The notes under the pieces were generated by a model, which saw only the letters and a list, made by a program, of their open reading frames with translations, did not search any database and was not told where the DNA came from. From NCBI GenBank assembly GCA_019418625.1, contig DYBL01000112.1:18693-82692 (forward strand): a stretch of 64,000 nucleotides of DNA, written 5' to 3'. The DNA comes from Clostridiales bacterium. Its GTDB lineage: Bacteria > Bacillota > Clostridia > Oscillospirales > Oscillospiraceae. Both the position numbers and the translations under genes were made by a program. This document shows, piece by piece, positions 24,371 through 32,983 of the stretch. Numbering within the stretch: the first letter of the stretch is position 1; each line of letters begins with the position of its first letter.

Positions 24371-24860
24371 ATCTGCGTCTGCGGCCGCCGCCCCGCTTGC
24401 CGTCGATGCTGCGGTTCAGGTCGGCCATCTTCCCCTCCGAGGAGGAGAGGAACTGCTTGAGCTTGTCCTCGAAGGACTGGTCCGCAGAGGGCGCCAGCGT
24501 GGACTGCTGCTGACGGGCAAAGGCGGGCCGGGACTGGGGGGCGCTGCGCTGCGCGCCGGTATGGGCGCTCGCACCGCCTGCGCGGGGGGCGCCGCCGGTA
24601 CGGGGCCGGAAGGCCGGGCGCTCCTGCTGGGGCAGCGCCTTCTTGATGGAAAGATTGATCTTCCCGTTTTCCGTGGAGAGGACCAGCACCTTCACGGTCT
24701 GCCCCTCCTGCAAAAAGTCATGTACGTCGTTGACAAAGCTGTTGGCGATTTCCGAAATGTGGACCAGTCCGGACTTCCCATTGTCCAGGGCCACAAACGC
24801 GCCGAATTTGGTGATGGAGGTCACCTTGCCTTCCACAATGCTCCCAACCTGAGGCTCCAT
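24369..24860 (-). CDS. yabR: S1 RNA-binding domain protein (YabR-like)
   Basis: The 163-residue protein has one S1 domain at residues 5-75 (VGSIVEGKVTSITKFGAFVA, GLVHISEIAN). A low-complexity Arg/Gln/Pro tail and a basic end (RGGGRRRR) follow. It probably binds RNA or ribosomes. In B. subtilis yabR follows divIC, and the same order is kept here. The tail is longer than in the B. subtilis protein. Confidence 0.9.
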   Translation of the reverse strand: MEPQVGSIVEGKVTSITKFGAFVALDNGKSGLVHISEIANSFVNDVHDFLQEGQTVKVLVLSTENGKINLSIKKALPQQERPAFRPRTGGAPRAGGASAHTGAQRSAPQSRPAFARQQQSTLAPSADQSFEDKLKQFLSSSEGKMADLNRSIDGKRGGGRRRR

Positions 24861-24917
24861 ATGGTATGTTTTTTCTCCTTCCGGTAATGTTCGCCGCCTG
24901 CGGCGGCATAAAAATCA

Positions 24918-24971
24918 ACCGGTGCTGGCGCAAGCGGGGGAGCGCACGCCCCCTCGTCGCCCGGCACCGGT
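24918..24971 (-). terminator. Long hairpin after divIC
   Basis: Outer arms ACCGGTGC and GCACCGGT enclose inner GGGGG/CCCCC pairing. On the minus strand the structure follows the divIC stop and runs into GATTTTTAT, so it may partly terminate before the S1-domain gene. Confidence 0.5.
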
Positions 24972-25264
24972 CAGTTGCTGATATTGGAAAACACACGCTC
25001 GTTCGGATAGACCATGCCCAGCTCGTGGCGGGCCATGTCCTCCATTTTTTCCTGGGTGCTGCCCTCGGCGATATCCGCGGAGAGGGCGTCATTTTCCTGC
25101 TGCTGGGTCTCCACCTGGGCGGCCAGAGCGTCTTTTTTTGCCTGGGCGCTTTCCACCTGGCCCTGCAGTGCGTGGAGCTGCCAGCCGATGCCGCCCAGCA
25201 GGGCCAGCACCAGGATCTTGGTCATGAGACTTGACCGCACCCGGCGGCGCTTTTGTCTTGCCAT
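24971..25264 (-). CDS. divIC: Septum formation initiator DivIC (FtsB-like)
   Basis: The 97-residue protein has a basic cytoplasmic start (MARQKRRRVR), one membrane segment (ILVLALLGGIGWQL), an extracellular coiled coil (about residues 32-65) and the family end ARHELGMVYPNE. It scaffolds the divisome with FtsL and DivIB. The start codon lies inside the end of the yabQ frame. The order yabQ-divIC matches Bacillus. Confidence 0.93.
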   Translation of the reverse strand: MARQKRRRVRSSLMTKILVLALLGGIGWQLHALQGQVESAQAKKDALAAQVETQQQENDALSADIAEGSTQEKMEDMARHELGMVYPNERVFSNISN

Positions 25265-25727
25265 GCGGCCCCACGCTCCCCTCTTTGAACGATTTGCGTC
25301 CAGTTTTTCTTATTGTATAGCATTTCCACGCAAAATAAAAGACATTTTTTCCGGAAATCGCAATTTTTTTTAAAAAATTTTTCGTCCAAACCAGGGGAAA
25401 AGCCAGCAAGTGCGCCAAAAAAGCCAGGGTATCCACCCAAAAGGACCACACGGGGCGCAGCGGCGCCGAGAGCAGGCAAAAAAACAATACGGCACCGCCC
25501 AGCGCCCCCAGCAGCACGTATCCCCGCAGCAAGCCGGCGGCGCGCCGCAGGGTAAAGAGAAACAGCGCCGTACCGACGCACAGGGTGTATACCATGTCCA
25601 GCAGCGCAGTGGCGCGGGGCAGCCGCAGGCGCACCGCCCGGATGAGATCATAGAGCACGGCGGCGCCCAGGCCCAACAGCACAGACTGGCCGAACAGAGC
25701 CAGCTGCTGGGAGATCTGGATCTCCAT
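25089..25727 (-). CDS. yabQ: Spore cortex biosynthesis protein YabQ, overlapping divIC
   Basis: The first 120 residues have about four membrane segments and the family start LFGQSVLLGLGAAVLYDLIR. YabQ is needed for spore cortex formation and acts in the mother-cell membrane system. The frame continues 176 bases into divIC in another phase, giving a Pro/Gly/Lys-rich tail that looks like read-through rather than selected protein. Either the stop was lost or a slip at the A8/T6 tract near 25366-25382 hides the natural end. It begins 7 bases after yabP. Confidence 0.82.
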   Translation of the reverse strand: MEIQISQQLALFGQSVLLGLGAAVLYDLIRAVRLRLPRATALLDMVYTLCVGTALFLFTLRRAAGLLRGYVLLGALGGAVLFFCLLSAPLRPVWSFWVDTLAFLAHLLAFPLVWTKNFLKKIAISGKNVFYFAWKCYTIRKTGRKSFKEGSVGPHGKTKAPPGAVKSHDQDPGAGPAGRHRLAAPRTAGPGGKRPGKKRRSGRPGGDPAAGK

Positions 25728-25733
25728 AGGCGC

Positions 25734-26012
25734 CTACCCCAAAAGCCGGCGGAAAAAGCCTCCCTGAGACTGGGGGGCATCCTCATAGGAGATGGCGTCG
25801 ATCCGGCCCTCCACATGGAGCTCCCCGCCCTCCAGGGAGAGCTTGCCGATGTGCAGCCCCTCGCCGGTGACCACCAGCGTACCGGCGGATGTGGTCATGA
25901 CGATGCCCGTTTCGTCAAAGCGCTCCACATCCTCCACGCCGGAGACCGTCAGCTTTTCCCGGCCCTCCAGCTCCAGGTGGTGGGCGGCGGGCATGGTGTT
26001 GTAGTCATTCAT
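25734..26012 (-). CDS. yabP: Sporulation protein YabP
   Basis: The 92-residue protein has the YabP/YqfC fold, with residues HHLELEGREKLTVSGVEDVE and TSAGTLVVTGEGLHIGKLSLEGG. It is made during sporulation and is needed with YabQ for cortex assembly in Bacillus. The ATG at 26012 is preferred over an upstream in-frame ATG because it matches the family start and follows GGGAGGGACGAGG. Confidence 0.93.
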   Translation of the reverse strand: MNDYNTMPAAHHLELEGREKLTVSGVEDVERFDETGIVMTTSAGTLVVTGEGLHIGKLSLEGGELHVEGRIDAISYEDAPQSQGGFFRRLLG

Positions 26013-26060
26013 TTCCTCGTCCCTCCCCTGCCCCATCCTATGGGCGGGCGGCGGGAAATA

Positions 26061-26306
26061 TTACTGGGCGATCTCCCGGTACAGCGTACCGGCGTCGGAT
26101 TGCTTCACCGTCTCCTGGACGGACAATACCTCCACGGTCAGCGTCCGCTGACCGAAGCGCAGGGAGATCTGGTCCCCCACCTTTACCTCGTAGCTGGCCC
26201 GGGCGGCCTTGCCGTTGACGCTGATAAGGCCGTTGTCACAGGCCTCGTTGGCCACTGTGCGCCGCTTGATAAGGCGGGATACCTTCAGATATTTGTCCAG
26301 ACGCAT
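26061..26306 (-). CDS. rqcP: S4-domain RNA-binding protein RqcP (YabO)
   Basis: The 81-residue protein is a single S4 domain (MRLDKYLKVSRLIKRRTVAN, ISVNGKAARASYEVKVGD). In B. subtilis RqcP assists RqcH in adding alanine tails to nascent chains on stalled 50S subunits. The start at 26306 follows AAGGAGG. It sits directly before yabP as in Bacillus. Confidence 0.93.
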   Translation of the reverse strand: MRLDKYLKVSRLIKRRTVANEACDNGLISVNGKAARASYEVKVGDQISLRFGQRTLTVEVLSVQETVKQSDAGTLYREIAQ

Positions 26307-26333
26307 GGAAAAACCTCCTTTTTCGGGAAGAAA

Positions 26334-26361
26334 GGCTGCCGGCACTCTCGTGCCGGCAGCC
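26334..26361 (-). terminator. Hairpin between HU and rqcP
   Basis: A 12-bp stem (GGCTGCCGGCAC with its complement) with loop TCTC is followed only by a weak T-stretch (TTTCTTCCC) on the minus strand. It is probably an attenuating or stabilising hairpin that lets abundant HU message end here. Confidence 0.65.
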
Positions 26362-26383
26362 TGCCAAATTCTGCGCTGCGGTC

Positions 26384-26659
26384 TTACTGACCCACGCTGT
26401 CCTTGAGGGCCTTGCCGGCCTTGAACACGGGCACGACAGAGGCAGGGATCTCGATGGACTCCTTGGTCTTGGGGTTGCGGCCCATGCGGGCGGCGCGCTT
26501 TTTCACCTCGAAAGAACCAAAGCCCACCAGCTGGACCTTGTCGCCCTCCTTCAGCGCGGCGGTGATGGTCTCCAGAGTGGCGGAGATCACGGCCTCGGCG
26601 TCCTTTTTGGAAACGTCAGCCTTTTCGGCGACGGCGTTGATGAGTTCAGCCTTGTTCAT
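26384..26659 (-). CDS. hup: HU family DNA-binding protein
   Basis: The 91-residue protein is a typical HU subunit ([40 protein letters not shown]), with the DNA-bending arm complete. It compacts the nucleoid as a dimer. The ATG at 26659 follows TAGGAGGATATGTTCC. It lies between mazG and rqcP, an insertion relative to the Bacillus order. Confidence 0.97.
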   Translation of the reverse strand: MNKAELINAVAEKADVSKKDAEAVISATLETITAALKEGDKVQLVGFGSFEVKKRAARMGRNPKTKESIEIPASVVPVFKAGKALKDSVGQ

Positions 26660-26716
26660 GGAACATATCCTCCTAGTATTGCAGTTCATTTTTTATTTCT
26701 CAACGCAGATTCGCGT

Positions 26717-27523
26717 TTAAGACTCTTTTTCCTTGGCCTGCTTCCACAGGGCCAGCAGCGTCTCATCGGAGCACTGGTCCAGGGACGACGGCGCATGCTC
26801 TTCCACGTAGCGGAACCGGCGGTCAAATTTGTCGCAGGCGCGGTGCAGGGCGTCCTCCGGGTCCACGGCGCACATCTGGCCCACCTTGGCGGCCATGAAC
26901 AGCGCGTCCCCCAGCTCCTCCCGGATGCCGTGGGGCTCGTCCGCGCTGCCGCCGCGCTCCAGAGCGGCGCGCAGCTCCCGGATCTCCTCTTCCAGCTTGT
27001 CCAGCGCGGAAAGGGCGCCGGACCAGTCGAAACCGGCCTTGGCGGCCTTTTTCTGGACCTTCTCCGCCCGCCACAGGGCCGGCAGCGTATGGGGCACGGC
27101 CTCGATGGCGTCCGCCGTGGAGGCTTGTCCCTTCTCCTCCCGCTTGAGGACCTCCCAGTTGGTGAGGACCTGCTCGCTGTTGTCAGCGGTCATGGTGCCG
27201 CCGAACACATGGGGGTGGCGGAAGATCATTTTCTTCGTCACGCCGTCCACCACGTCTGCCATGGTGAAGCGGCCCCGCTCCTCTTCCATGATGGCGTGGA
27301 ACACCACCTGCATGAGAACGTCCCCCAGCTCCTCGCACATGTCCGGCGCGCTGTCGTGATCCAGCGCGTCGATGACCTCGTACGTCTCCTCCAGGAAGTT
27401 GCGGCGGATGGACTGATGGGTCTGCTCGGCGTCCCAGGGGCAGCCCCCGGGACCGCGCAGAAGGCGCATGACCGTCAGGAAATCCTCGTAGTCATAGCGG
27501 CGCTTACATTGAAAATCTACCAT
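26717..27523 (-). CDS. mazG: Nucleoside triphosphate pyrophosphohydrolase MazG
   Basis: The 268-residue protein has two MazG domains. The N-terminal part has CPWDAEQTHQSIRRNFLEET and the EExxE-type metal sites (EETYE, EELGDVLMQ); the second has EEIRELR and REELGDALF. It hydrolyses NTPs to NMPs and may lower ppGpp or remove damaged nucleotides. It corresponds to the YabN position in Bacillus but lacks the fused methylase domain. Confidence 0.96.
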   Translation of the reverse strand: MVDFQCKRRYDYEDFLTVMRLLRGPGGCPWDAEQTHQSIRRNFLEETYEVIDALDHDSAPDMCEELGDVLMQVVFHAIMEEERGRFTMADVVDGVTKKMIFRHPHVFGGTMTADNSEQVLTNWEVLKREEKGQASTADAIEAVPHTLPALWRAEKVQKKAAKAGFDWSGALSALDKLEEEIRELRAALERGGSADEPHGIREELGDALFMAAKVGQMCAVDPEDALHRACDKFDRRFRYVEEHAPSSLDQCSDETLLALWKQAKEKES

Positions 27524-27582
27524 ACATTATCTCCCATTGCAAGAAAATTCAACGGTAAACCGGGGGATTTTCCCCGAAAAGC

Positions 27583-29196
27583 TCATTTCAAGTGCAGAAG
27601 TTTAATAAGCTTCTGGCCCTTGGGAATGGACTCCAGGTCCTCCGCCCGCAAAATATGCAGGGCGATGACCAAAATGCCGTAGACCACCACGCCGGCACCG
27701 ATGCCCACCATGGTGGCCAGGACGTTGGCACCATAGGCGTACTCTCCGCCGGTGAGGACCTGCATGGTCAGTCCGTAGACGGACCAGGCGGCGACGCCCA
27801 TGAGCACGGAGGCCGCCACGGGCTTGGCGAACAGCTGGAGATACTTTGGCTTTTTGGGCGAGTAGTGCCACACGAAGATCAGGTTCAGCGCCACGATCAC
27901 CATGTAGCAGCAGAGGGTGGAGATGGGGGCACCGTGGATATTGATGTTCGGGTTGCCCACCAATACATAGTTCAAAATGATCTTGGTGACGCCGCCGATG
28001 ATGACCGTGCAGATGGGCAGTTTTTCCTTGCCGTAGGTCTGCAGGATGGCGTTGGTCAGGTTCATCAGGCAGATGAAAATGCAGGCGATGCCCAGCCAGC
28101 GCATGTGGGGACCCGCGGCCAGGGCGTCTTCATATTGGGCGGGATAGAGCATCAGCAGCGCCTTGCCGCCCAGCACGCTCAGCCCCACGCCGGCGGGAAT
28201 GGCCAGCACGGCCACGATCCGGAAGGCGGAAGAGATGATCCGGTCAGCCTGGACAGTGTCCCGCCGGGTGAGAGCCGCCGCCGCGAAGGGAATGAGGCTC
28301 ATGGTCACGGGGAACACGAAAGAGGGCGGCAGGTTGATGAGGTTCATGCCGAACTGATATTGGCCGAACAAGGTGGCGGCGTCATCCGCCAACTCCGGGA
28401 TAGTCTGCAGCCGGCCCAGTACGTTGGAGGTGTCCACCATGGTGATGATGCTCATGGCGGAGTTGCTCAGCGTGATGGGCACGCCGATGGCCAGCACCTG
28501 GCGCATAATGGAGCCGGAGCTGTCCGGTATATCCTGCGCAGGCGTGCGGTCCCGGTGGGTCAGCAGGTAGAAGATCAAAAACACCATGGACACGGTGGTG
28601 CCGATGGTGACGCCCAGAATGGCGCCTGCGGCGCTGATATCCAGGCCCAGCCCCAGCTGCAGGAAGTACCAGGCCAGCGGCAGGCCGATGCAGACCTTGC
28701 ACAGCGCTTCCAGCACCTGGCTGACGGCGGTAGGCGTCATGTTCCCCTGGCCCTGGGTATAACCCCGCATGCAGGCCAGCAGGCACACGCAGAACACCGC
28801 CGGCGCCAGGGCGCGGATGGGCCAAAAGCCCAGCGGCTCGTGGATCATGGCGGCCAGCTGCTCCGCACCGAAGTACATCAGCAGGGAGAACGCCAGACCC
28901 AGCACGAAAAACAGCCAGATGGCCGTGCGGAAGATCTTGCGCTTTTGGTTTTCACGGCCCTGGGCGTGGGCCTGGCTGGCGAGCTTGGAGATGGCCAGGG
29001 GCAATCCCGCGGTGGAGATGGTCAGCAGTACATTGTAGATGTTGTAGGCCACATTGAAGTATGTCTGGCCCTCGCTGCCCACGATATTGCCGAAGGGGAT
29101 CTTGTAGACGGCACCGATGATCTTGACGATGGCCACAGCCGCGGCCAGCACGGCAGCGCCGCCCAGGAAGGACGGCCTTTTTTCGTTTTTTGACAT
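27583..29196 (-). CDS. Polysaccharide/lipid II flippase-like protein (SpoVB/YabM type, MOP superfamily)
   Basis: The 537-residue membrane protein has about 14 membrane segments. The family N-terminus includes FLGGAAVLAAAVAIVKIIGA, followed by NIVGSEGQTYFNVAY, and ADRIISSAFRIVAV lies mid-protein. MOP exporters of this branch flip lipid-linked precursors during sporulation or wall synthesis. It precedes mazG as yabM precedes yabN in Bacillus. Confidence 0.9.
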   Translation of the reverse strand: MSKNEKRPSFLGGAAVLAAAVAIVKIIGAVYKIPFGNIVGSEGQTYFNVAYNIYNVLLTISTAGLPLAISKLASQAHAQGRENQKRKIFRTAIWLFFVLGLAFSLLMYFGAEQLAAMIHEPLGFWPIRALAPAVFCVCLLACMRGYTQGQGNMTPTAVSQVLEALCKVCIGLPLAWYFLQLGLGLDISAAGAILGVTIGTTVSMVFLIFYLLTHRDRTPAQDIPDSSGSIMRQVLAIGVPITLSNSAMSIITMVDTSNVLGRLQTIPELADDAATLFGQYQFGMNLINLPPSFVFPVTMSLIPFAAAALTRRDTVQADRIISSAFRIVAVLAIPAGVGLSVLGGKALLMLYPAQYEDALAAGPHMRWLGIACIFICLMNLTNAILQTYGKEKLPICTVIIGGVTKIILNYVLVGNPNINIHGAPISTLCCYMVIVALNLIFVWHYSPKKPKYLQLFAKPVAASVLMGVAAWSVYGLTMQVLTGGEYAYGANVLATMVGIGAGVVVYGILVIALHILRAEDLESIPKGQKLIKLLHLK

Positions 29197-29275
29197 GGAG
29201 CGATTACCTCAAATTGATTCAAAGATAGCAGGGCTCATACCAAAGGGTATGGCCGCGGAGGGGAAAACATGCCCC

Positions 29276-30103
29276 TTACAGGCGGGCCAGGCACGCCTTG
29301 ACCAGGGCGGAGAACCGGGGGCCGGCGGCCTGCCCGGCGGCGATGACCTCTTCCCCGCTCAAAGGCTGGTCCAGCACGCCGGCGGCCATGTTGGTGCAAA
29401 GGGTGAAGCCCAGCACGTCCATGCCGCAGTGGGCGGCGGTGATGGCCTCGGGCACGGTGGACATGCCCACGGCGTCGGCGCCCAGCAGCCGGGCCGCCCG
29501 CACCTCCGCGGGGGTCTCGTACTGGGGGCCGGGGAAGAACATGTACACGCCCTGGCGCAGGGGGATGTCCAGCGAGGCGGCACACTGGCGGGCAACATCC
29601 TGGAGGGCAGGGGTGTAGACCCTGCTCATATCCGGGAAGCGGGGGCCCAGCTCATCCAGGTTGGGGCCCTGGAGGGGACTGGCGCCGAAGAACTTGATGT
29701 GGTCGGTGATGAGCATGATGTCGCCGGCGGAAAAGCTGGTGTTCACGGCGCCGGCGGCGTTGGTCACCAGCAGGGCCCGGGCGCCCAGCAGCCGCACCAC
29801 CCGCACGGGGAAGCTCACGTCGGCGTAGGACCAGCCCTCGTAGGTATGCAGCCGGCCCTGCATGACGGCCACGTCCGTCCCGGCCAGGCGGCCGAAGACG
29901 AACTGCCCGGCGTGGTCCGGCGCGGTGGAGCGCTTCATGTGGGGCACCTGGGCATAGGGCACGGCGATGGGGTCCTCCACCGCGTCCGCCAGAGCGCCCA
30001 GGCCGGAGCCCAGGATCAAAAGCACCTTGGGACAAAAGCCTTTCAGCCGCGCCTGGAGGGCGCGGGCGCTTTCACAGCACTGGTCATAGGTATAGGTTTC
30101 CAT
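29276..30103 (-). CDS. punA: Purine nucleoside phosphorylase
   Basis: The 275-residue enzyme carries the trimeric PNP motifs: ILGSGLGALADAV for phosphate, GRLHTYEGWS, VTNAAGAVNTSFSAGDIMLI for the base, and ADAVGMSTVPE. It releases purines and ribose-1-phosphate from guanosine and inosine for salvage. An AAAGGAGGCG site precedes the ATG. The uridine-kinase-like gene upstream on the same strand also serves nucleoside metabolism. Confidence 0.96.
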   Translation of the reverse strand: METYTYDQCCESARALQARLKGFCPKVLLILGSGLGALADAVEDPIAVPYAQVPHMKRSTAPDHAGQFVFGRLAGTDVAVMQGRLHTYEGWSYADVSFPVRVVRLLGARALLVTNAAGAVNTSFSAGDIMLITDHIKFFGASPLQGPNLDELGPRFPDMSRVYTPALQDVARQCAASLDIPLRQGVYMFFPGPQYETPAEVRAARLLGADAVGMSTVPEAITAAHCGMDVLGFTLCTNMAAGVLDQPLSGEEVIAAGQAAGPRFSALVKACLARL

Positions 30104-30129
30104 AAAACGCCTCCTTTACGCAGCGTTGT

Positions 30130-30489
30130 TTACAGCTTCTGGCCGCACTGACGGCAGTAGCGGTCGCCGGGACGGGCGTCGGCGCCGCAGGTGCGGCACT
30201 GCCGGGCAGCCGCGCCGCTCCGGCAGCGGGCGATCTCATCGTTGAGGGTGTCGATCCGGCGCAGCTGATCCAAAAGCTCCTCGGAGTCGGCGGGATGGCC
30301 GGCGTGGGTGTCGTAGAGCATCTGGCCCACCGTCCGCAGCTGGCTGTGGACGGAAGCCTTCAATCGCACCAGCCGGGCGCCCCGGCAGGCCCGGTCCGTG
30401 AGCATGGCGGCCTGCTGCCCGGCGCCATAGGCGATGGCACCGCCGGTTTTGCGGGCCTTGGAGAAAAGACGGCTCAGGGTTTCGTTCAT
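30130..30489 (-). CDS. Small zinc-ribbon protein, unknown function
   Basis: The 119-residue protein has a helical N-terminal region of about 85 residues and a C-terminal zinc ribbon with two CxxC pairs (CRTCGAD and CRQCGQKL). There is no membrane segment. The helical part resembles coiled, phage-shock-like small proteins but gives no firm assignment. It lies between pnp and the uridine-kinase-like gene and is probably cotranscribed. Confidence 0.75.
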   Translation of the reverse strand: MNETLSRLFSKARKTGGAIAYGAGQQAAMLTDRACRGARLVRLKASVHSQLRTVGQMLYDTHAGHPADSEELLDQLRRIDTLNDEIARCRSGAAARQCRTCGADARPGDRYCRQCGQKL

Positions 30490-30558
30490 GAAAAGACCTC
30501 CTGACCTGGGGCGGCATGCCGCCCGGAAGTGGACGGGGCACGGCCCCGCCGCAAACGC

Positions 30559-31494
30559 TCAGTGATTGTCGTAGGTGCTGCCGCCGATGAACTCCCGGGC
30601 CAGGGAGTCCGGCGCCACGCAGCTATCGTCCATGGGCTCGATGCGCCGGAAGGCGGCAAGCATGTCGTCCACCACCGCGTACTTGCCGGCGGGGATCTTC
30701 TCCAGCAGAGGCACCACAAAGGGCTTGAGCACCGCAAACTCGAAGGCCAGGGACGAGTCGAACATGAGATCCGCGTTTTCCTTGTAGGGGGAGATGTACA
30801 GCTTCTCGCCCCGGCGCACGTTGTCCCACATCTTCAGGGTAAAGGCCGCGTCGCTGCCCCGGAACTTGAAGTCCCGGACGATCCGGCGGCAAAGCCGCAG
30901 CCAGGCGTGCTGGAACACCACCTTGCCATCGTCGTCCACCAGGTTGCTGCGGGCGGCGATATAGAGCTTGAAGGCGTTGGGGTTCTTGCCCACGATGATG
31001 TCGTTGAGGGCGTGGATGCCCTCGAAGATGGCCAGCTCGTCGCTGCCCAGATGCAAAGGCTGGGACATGATGTCCGAGCGCATCTGCCGGGCGAACTCGT
31101 ACTTGGGCACGTGGATGGTCTCGCCCCGGTCCAGCATGGCAAAGTGCCGGTTCAGCAGCTCGATGTCCAGGCAGAAGGGGGACTCGTAGTCGATGTTGCC
31201 CTCCCGGTTGCGGGGCGCCGTCTCCGGGTCGATGGTGTTGAAGTAGTTGTCCATGGACACGGTGTGGGTCACGATGCCCATGTTCTCCAGCTGCTCTTCG
31301 ATCTTCAGCGCCGTGGTGGTCTTGCCGGAGCCGGAGGGGCCGGAGAGCAATATCACGTGGGACTCAGAACGGTGCCGGGCGATCTTCTCGGCGGCCATGG
31401 TGACTTTCTGGGCAAAGGCGGCGTCGCACTGGTCGGCAAAACCCTTGGGATCAGAGCGGATGGCCTCATTGATCTGGGAGAGAGAATACGGCAT
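30559..31494 (-). CDS. udk: Uridine kinase / phosphoribulokinase-family nucleoside kinase
   Basis: The 311-residue protein has a P-loop ILLSGPSGSGKTTTA near residue 48, a substrate Asp in SMDNYFNT, and AIFEGIHALND as the Walker-B-like region. The N-terminal 45 residues are extra relative to the short E. coli Udk. The family phosphorylates uridine or cytidine. It is joined directly to hemZ, 1 base apart. Confidence 0.85.
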   Translation of the reverse strand: MPYSLSQINEAIRSDPKGFADQCDAAFAQKVTMAAEKIARHRSESHVILLSGPSGSGKTTTALKIEEQLENMGIVTHTVSMDNYFNTIDPETAPRNREGNIDYESPFCLDIELLNRHFAMLDRGETIHVPKYEFARQMRSDIMSQPLHLGSDELAIFEGIHALNDIIVGKNPNAFKLYIAARSNLVDDDGKVVFQHAWLRLCRRIVRDFKFRGSDAAFTLKMWDNVRRGEKLYISPYKENADLMFDSSLAFEFAVLKPFVVPLLEKIPAGKYAVVDDMLAAFRRIEPMDDSCVAPDSLAREFIGGSTYDNH

Positions 31495-31495
31495 G

Positions 31496-32977
31496 TCACA
31501 AGGCTCCTTTCAAAGATTCGTAAAACGCAGCGAACGCCGCCTGGTTATCCAGGCACTTTTCCGGGCGCTCGGTGTACTCCTTGGGGTACTTGAGGTTGAA
31601 GGCCCGCTGGATGTGGTTGGTGCCCGGCTCCACCATCTTGGTGGACCCGCCGGCGCCGAAGGACAAAATGGAGCAAAGCTCCGACATGATGTAGATGTTG
31701 TACAGGCACTCCGCCCCGCTGCGGCTCCAGCCGATGTTTTCAAAGCTGCCGGACATGTACTTTTGCCGGTAGAGGTAGTAGGGGGCAAAGCCCGCGGCGC
31801 GGAGGGTGGGACCGGCGTAGTCCAGCATGGCGGCCACGTCCTCGGGGGAGGGCACCTTCAGCCCCTCCAGCAGAATGCGGCTGCCCTTTTTGAGAGACAG
31901 GGTGTGGACGGTGATATTGTCCGTGCCGAAGGCGATGCACGCATCCAGCGAGCGGCGGAAGCCCTCGGGCGTATCCTCCGGGAGGCCCGCGATCAGGTCC
32001 ATGTTCACATGGGCAAAGCCGAAGGAGTTCACCAGCGCCATGGACTCCCGCAGCTCTTCAGCGGTGTGGCGGCGGCCGATGGCCCGCAGCACATGGTCCT
32101 CCATGGTCTGGGGGTTTACGGACAGGCGGTCCACCCCGTGGGCCTTGAGGACGGAGAGCTTCTCGGCGGTGATGGTGTCGGGCCGTCCGGCCTCCACGGT
32201 GATCTCACTGCACCGGGAGCGGTCAAAGGACTCTTCAAAGGCGGTGAGTACCCGGTCCATCTGCTGGGCGGTCAGCGTGGTGGGGGTGCCGCCGCCCATG
32301 TAGAACGCCCGCACCCGCAATCCCTGACGGCGCACCATCTCACCGCCGGCGCGGAGCTCGGCGATGAGGGCGTCCACATAGGGCTCCACCAGAGAAAAGC
32401 TCTTTTCCACCGACTGGCTCACAAAGGAGCAGTAGGCGCAGCGGGTGGGGCAAAACGGGATGCCCACATACACGGCGATGTCCCGCTTTCCAAGGCCCCT
32501 GGCAGCGCCCACCGCCGCCGTGCCGGTCTCCACGGCAAGGGCCGCCCGCTCCGGCGTGACGAAGTACTCCTGCTCCAGCAGTGCCCGGGCCTCGTCGGGG
32601 GTCTTCCCCTGCTCCAATGCCCAGGTGACGGGCTTGTCGGGCCGCACGCCGGTGAGCATGCCCCAGGGGGGCGTGACGCCGGTAACGGCCCGGGCTGCCA
32701 GGAAAAAGCACCGGGCGATGGCGTGGCGGCGCTGGCCCTCCCGCGCAAAGTCCGTGCCTGTCAGGGGTGCGCTCAGGCTGTATGGCGCCGATTTTCCCTC
32801 GAAGCTCAGCTCCACATTTACGTGGCACTGGTCCGGCTCTTCCTGCACGGAGATCACCGCCCAGGTGTCATCCTCCGGCGTGATGGGCTCATAGACGGGG
32901 AGCTGGCCGGGAAACAGGTTCAAAAGGCTCTGCTCGACGATGTAGCGCTCGTCGTGGCCCCGCAATTCAAGCTTCAT
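31496..32977 (-). CDS. hemZ: Coproporphyrinogen dehydrogenase HemZ (radical SAM)
   Basis: The 493-residue protein has a radical-SAM motif FCPTRCAYCSF (CxxxCxxC) near residue 175, then YMGGGTPTTL and ETVEAGRP-type segments of the HemN/HemZ group. An N-terminal extension of about 160 residues is characteristic of clostridial HemZ. It may oxidise coproporphyrinogen III anaerobically, but many HemN-like proteins do other chemistry, and no other haem genes are nearby. The dtd-MBL-hemZ order is common in Clostridia. Confidence 0.88.
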   Translation of the reverse strand: MKLELRGHDERYIVEQSLLNLFPGQLPVYEPITPEDDTWAVISVQEEPDQCHVNVELSFEGKSAPYSLSAPLTGTDFAREGQRRHAIARCFFLAARAVTGVTPPWGMLTGVRPDKPVTWALEQGKTPDEARALLEQEYFVTPERAALAVETGTAAVGAARGLGKRDIAVYVGIPFCPTRCAYCSFVSQSVEKSFSLVEPYVDALIAELRAGGEMVRRQGLRVRAFYMGGGTPTTLTAQQMDRVLTAFEESFDRSRCSEITVEAGRPDTITAEKLSVLKAHGVDRLSVNPQTMEDHVLRAIGRRHTAEELRESMALVNSFGFAHVNMDLIAGLPEDTPEGFRRSLDACIAFGTDNITVHTLSLKKGSRILLEGLKVPSPEDVAAMLDYAGPTLRAAGFAPYYLYRQKYMSGSFENIGWSRSGAECLYNIYIMSELCSILSFGAGGSTKMVEPGTNHIQRAFNLKYPKEYTERPEKCLDNQAAFAAFYESLKGAL

Positions 32978-32983
32978 GGCGTC

